From the NCBI GenBank assembly GCA_937981305.1, contig CALJPB010000211.1, forward strand, positions 1 to 9,211: a stretch of 9,211 nucleotides of DNA, given 5' to 3'. The DNA is from an uncultured Selenomonas sp. GTDB lineage: Bacteria; Bacillota; Negativicutes; Selenomonadales; Selenomonadaceae. Under the pieces are notes generated by a model. That model did not search any database, was not told the origin of the DNA, and saw nothing but the letters and a program-made list of their open reading frames with translations. Made by a program: the position numbers and the translations under genes. Each line of letters starts with the position of its first letter. Position 1 is the stretch's first letter. Below are positions 6,877 through 9,211 of the stretch, piece by piece.

Positions 6877-7905
6877 TTATACGCTTTCTCCCAAGATCGC
6901 ATCCACCGCAGTCCAATCGACCGCGCCCTCCTCGAACGGGCGGCGGCGCATGCGGTGTGCGAGGACGAGGCGGCTGACGCGCTGCAGATCCTCCGCCGTA
7001 ACCGCACTGCGCCCTGCAAGTGCCGCATGTGCAATGCCCGCCTTGATGAGCGTGATGTCTGCGCGGTGCCCGTCAACCCCGAGCGTCAGTGAGATCTGCG
7101 CCGCGTAGTCAAGGACAGCATCCGGCACCGTCACACCAGGAACACGTGCACGCGCCTCAAGAATCTGCGTGCGCAGGTGCTTCTGCTCTGCCGCATACAT
7201 TTCCGCAAAGGCATCGGGATCACGTTCGTAGGCGATGCGGCGGCGGATGACCTCAACGCGCGTCTCTGCCTCGCGTTCCCCCGCAACGGTTACGGAGAGC
7301 GCAAAGCGATCGAGAAGCTGCGGACGGATGTCCCCCTCCTCCGGATTCATCGTCCCGATGAGGACAAAACGCGCCGGATGCGCATAAGAGATCCCCTCGC
7401 GCTCCACGGTATTAACCCCCATCGCCGCAGAGTCGAGAAGAATATCGACGATATGATCCTCGAGCAGATTGATCTCATCCACATAGAGGATGTTGCGATT
7501 CGCCGCTGCCAAGATGCCCGGCTCGAACTCCTTGCGCCCGTGTCGGATCGCCGCCTCCATGTCGAGCGTTCCGACCACACGATCCTCCGTCGCACTGACG
7601 GGCAGCTCCACCACGCGCATCGGGACATCCTCCGCAGGAAGCTCCCCCTCTGCTCGTCTCTCTTGGCACGCATCACAGTAGAGTTCGGGGGACGCAGGAT
7701 CACAGTGGCAGACACAACCGCGCACCGCATGCAGATCCGGCAAAAGTGCGGCAGCCGCTCGGACGGCGGTAGACTTCGCCGTCCCCTTCTCCCCCTTGAT
7801 GAGGACCCCTCCGAGTGACGGCATCACAATACTGAGGAGAAGCGCCGTCTTCATCTCCTCCTGCCCAACAATAGCAGCAAAGGGGTATGTTACCCTCTTT
7901 TTCAT
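6877..7905 (-). CDS. chlI: ChlI/BchI-like AAA+ ATPase subunit of a Mg-/cobalto-chelatase
   Basis: 342 aa, normal for ChlI/BchI (about 330-350). It forms the ATP-hydrolysing ring that drives metal transfer by the large subunit (cobN, two genes downstream). Visible: YPFAAIVGQEEMKTALLLS (7-25), the family's N-terminal motif; Walker A GEKGTAKST (38-46); Walker B ILYVDEINLLEDH (139-151); sensor 1 GTMNPEEGD (184-192); arginine finger in LLDRF (Arg200); and sensor-2 region GHRADITLIKAGIAHAALAGR (279-299), so it should be an active ATPase. A cysteine group CVCHC...CDAC (Cys64, 66, 68, 77, 80) sits after the P-loop helix. From memory, similar insertions occur in ChlI proteins paired with CobN, where they might bind metal or respond to redox. 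The ATG at 7905 is chosen because AAAGGA lies upstream with about 7 nt spacing and because the upstream extension is unlike the family and overlaps the receptor gene. It is paralogous to the downstream chlD (shared AYERDP.AF..MY). Confidence 0.94.
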   Translation of the reverse strand: MKKRVTYPFAAIVGQEEMKTALLLSIVMPSLGGVLIKGEKGTAKSTAVRAAAALLPDLHAVRGCVCHCDPASPELYCDACQERRAEGELPAEDVPMRVVELPVSATEDRVVGTLDMEAAIRHGRKEFEPGILAAANRNILYVDEINLLEDHIVDILLDSAAMGVNTVEREGISYAHPARFVLIGTMNPEEGDIRPQLLDRFALSVTVAGEREAETRVEVIRRRIAYERDPDAFAEMYAAEQKHLRTQILEARARVPGVTVPDAVLDYAAQISLTLGVDGHRADITLIKAGIAHAALAGRSAVTAEDLQRVSRLVLAHRMRRRPFEEGAVDWTAVDAILGESV

Positions 7906-7926
7906 TCCTATTTCCTTTCTGGAAAA

Positions 7927-7971
7927 GAAGCACTGACTGACAGTACATATACCACGTCCAACCAGTGCTTC
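7927..7971 (-). terminator. Hairpin between receptor gene and chlI: possible attenuator or weak terminator
   Basis: Perfect 9-base inverted repeat: GAAGCACTG (7963-7971 read on the minus strand) and CAGTGCTTC (7927-7935), with a 27-nt loop. On the minus strand the second arm is followed at once by TTTTCC (CAGTGCTTC-TTTTCC), giving a T-rich tail. It starts about 18 nt after the receptor stop codon and ends about 20 nt before the chlI start. The stem is short and the loop long for a strong intrinsic terminator, so partial termination or attenuation that lowers chelatase expression relative to the receptor is the likelier reading. An mRNA-processing or stability element is an alternative. No riboswitch class was recognised. 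Confidence 0.45.
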
Positions 7972-7988
7972 CTCAATCCTATCCTCGG

Positions 7989-9211
7989 TTAGAAACTCTG
8001 CTCGACACCGATCATGAAGTTGCGTCCGGGCGCCGTCCACCACTGTCCGGCAGTACTTCCAGAACTAGAAACGCCAGAATGCTCTGCATAGAATTGATTG
8101 AAGATATTATTGACCTTCAGATAGATCTTCGTTGCATCTGCAATCTGATAGTTCATTGCGAGATCGACAACCCAATAATTATCGGTTGGAAAGTACGGCT
8201 TATTAGTTGTAAGTGCACGCCCTGGTCGCCCAACCATTCCACGCGCAAGGAGGGACGAGTCAAAATCACGGTTGCGGTAATCCACGCCGATGTTCCACTG
8301 ATCTTCCGGCAAATATCCATTATTATTTGCTGTTCCTGTTCCGATGGCACTGACATGGGTTCTCGTATAACCAAGCCGTGTGCGCAGATGTGAGTCGATA
8401 CGCTTTGTCATCTGCAGCGACCAGCCATGTGCATCCTCATCTCCAACATTTTGATATTGCCCGGTAAACATGATTGGGTCTGTCATCACCCATGTAATAC
8501 GATCTTTTGAATGCCTCTTGAAATAGCTTGCCGTCAGACTCAGCCCCCTACCAAAATCACGAGCAATTCCGACCTCCTTTGTGTTTCCAGACTCTGGTTT
8601 CAGATTGCTGTTCCCATACCTTCTATCGTAAAACTCATAGGGCGTTGGTGTCAGGAAGTATTCACTGTACGACGCGTATATATGCGTTGAGGAATCGAGA
8701 TCATACCCCAAACTGACACTTGGGCTATTATGACTGCCAAAACCAGAATTGCTGTCATGGCGAATCCCCGCTGTAAGCTTCAATGCAGGTAGGATACCCC
8801 ACTGATCTTGAAGATAAAAAGAACGATTTATGAGGGTACGATCATCAAAGCTTCCCTTGGTCGTTGCATCATCCTTCGAAAAATCAAAACCTGCAGTCAG
8901 GAGATGATCACCGAGCTGTTTGTCGAACTGATCACTAAACTTCCATGTCCATACACTAAAATCATATAGATCACCAGTCCGCGGACTCCAACGCCCAAAT
9001 GTAAGCAGATCATAGTCATACTTACTGCGTGCAATGCTCATCTGATTTTTAGTAGTGTCATCAATCTGCACATTCCAGATGATGCTGGCATCGAAATGGT
9101 CATAGTTTCCCTTGTTGATCGGATACGCCATTTCATGCCGTGCCTGATAGCGATCCGAATCCTTGTAGGAACGATAGTTGAGACTCAGATAGGATGCCTT
9201 ACTCAACTCCT
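7989..9211 (-). CDS. TonB-dependent outer-membrane receptor, C-terminal beta-barrel part, cut by window edge
   Basis: About 406 residues are open from the right edge to the TAA at 7991-7989; the signal peptide, TonB box and plug domain lie outside the window. TonB-dependent receptors take up siderophores, heme, cobalamin and other metal chelates using the proton-motive force. Visible: alternating amphipathic strands rich in Tyr, Trp, Phe, Asp and Ser; a conserved barrel motif YGNSNLKPESGNTKEVG (around 8570-8620) matching the 'N.nLKPE....yE.G' element; and the family ending VNNIFNQFY...APGRNFMIGVEQSF with a terminal Phe, the outer-membrane insertion signal. The preceding FLTP is in the position of the FRAP box of heme receptors, but Arg-Ala is not conserved and no His lies between it and NLKPE, so a heme assignment is not supported. 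The sequence is more AT-rich than the downstream genes. Its place at the head of the chelatase operon suggests that it imports the pathway's substrate; that is inference. Confidence 0.9.
   Translation of the reverse strand, partial: ELSKASYLSLNYRSYKDSDRYQARHEMAYPINKGNYDHFDASIIWNVQIDDTTKNQMSIARSKYDYDLLTFGRWSPRTGDLYDFSVWTWKFSDQFDKQLGDHLLTAGFDFSKDDATTKGSFDDRTLINRSFYLQDQWGILPALKLTAGIRHDSNSGFGSHNSPSVSLGYDLDSSTHIYASYSEYFLTPTPYEFYDRRYGNSNLKPESGNTKEVGIARDFGRGLSLTASYFKRHSKDRITWVMTDPIMFTGQYQNVGDEDAHGWSLQMTKRIDSHLRTRLGYTRTHVSAIGTGTANNNGYLPEDQWNIGVDYRNRDFDSSLLARGMVGRPGRALTTNKPYFPTDNYWVVDLAMNYQIADATKIYLKVNNIFNQFYAEHSGVSSSGSTAGQWWTAPGRNFMIGVEQSF

Noticed and set aside
6857..6916. Upstream ATG start for chlD, adding 20 residues (Cys-Gly-Gly-Cys near the N-terminus)
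   Set aside because: It would overlap chlI by about 40 nt, and the TTG at 6856 has a GGAGG at correct spacing and gives an N-terminus that lines up with ChlI.
7946..7976. Possible promoter in the receptor-chlI gap (TTGAGG at 7976-7971, TATATG at 7951-7946 on the minus strand)
   Set aside because: The spacer is 19 nt and the -35 match is poor; not enough to call an internal promoter.
7906..8043. Upstream start for chlI, adding 46 residues
   Set aside because: It overlaps the receptor's 3' end and crosses the hairpin, and the extra residues do not resemble ChlI. The ATG at 7905 has a ribosome site.
8570..8660. Heme-receptor FRAP/NPNL signature in the TonB receptor
   Set aside because: The position reads FLTP...NSNLKPE with no intervening His. 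The NLKPE element is shared by many non-heme receptors, so heme specificity cannot be claimed.

Overview
The window is one gene cluster, read entirely from the minus strand (right to left). It contains, in transcription order: the C-terminal part of a TonB-dependent outer-membrane receptor (cut by the right edge), a ChlI-type AAA+ ATPase, a ChlD-type AAA+/VWA protein, a CobN/ChlH-type chelatase large subunit, a lipoprotein periplasmic-binding protein of the BtuF/FhuD/FepB family, and the first 86 codons of a NifH-like iron protein (cut by the left edge). There is no gene-free stretch over 300 bases. The longest gap is about 83 bases (7906-7988), between the receptor and chlI, and it holds a hairpin.

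Organism: a diderm (TonB receptor plus lipoprotein binding protein) that is probably anaerobic (NifH-like iron protein), with strong GGAGG-type ribosome sites and a GC-rich body. This suits a Negativicute of the Selenomonas/Centipeda/Mitsuokella kind. The assignment is an inference from gene content and style, not a database match.

Layout: from chlI leftward the genes are tightly packed. chlI is followed after 20 nt by chlD, which probably starts at a TTG with a GGAGG site. chlD overlaps cobN by ATGA, cobN overlaps the binding-protein gene by ATGA, and the stop codon of the binding-protein gene is part of the Shine-Dalgarno sequence of the nifH-like gene. This spacing indicates one translationally coupled operon. 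The receptor gene is visibly more AT-rich than the rest and is separated from chlI by a hairpin followed by a T-rich run, a possible attenuator.

How it may work: CobN + ChlI + ChlD form a complete ATP-driven tetrapyrrole metal chelatase of the Mg-/cobalto-chelatase class. The receptor and binding protein look like the outer-membrane and periplasmic ends of an uptake route for a metal chelate or tetrapyrrole. A NifH-like protein normally supplies electrons by ATP hydrolysis to a NifDK-like reductase, several of which reduce tetrapyrroles (BchLNB, BchXYZ, CfbCD). I infer a system that imports a (metallo)tetrapyrrole or metallophore and then removes, swaps or inserts metal, coupled to a nitrogenase-like reduction. 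The substrate and the direction of metal transfer cannot be read from this sequence. The expected NifD/K-like, FecCD-like permease and ABC ATPase genes would lie to the left, outside the window.
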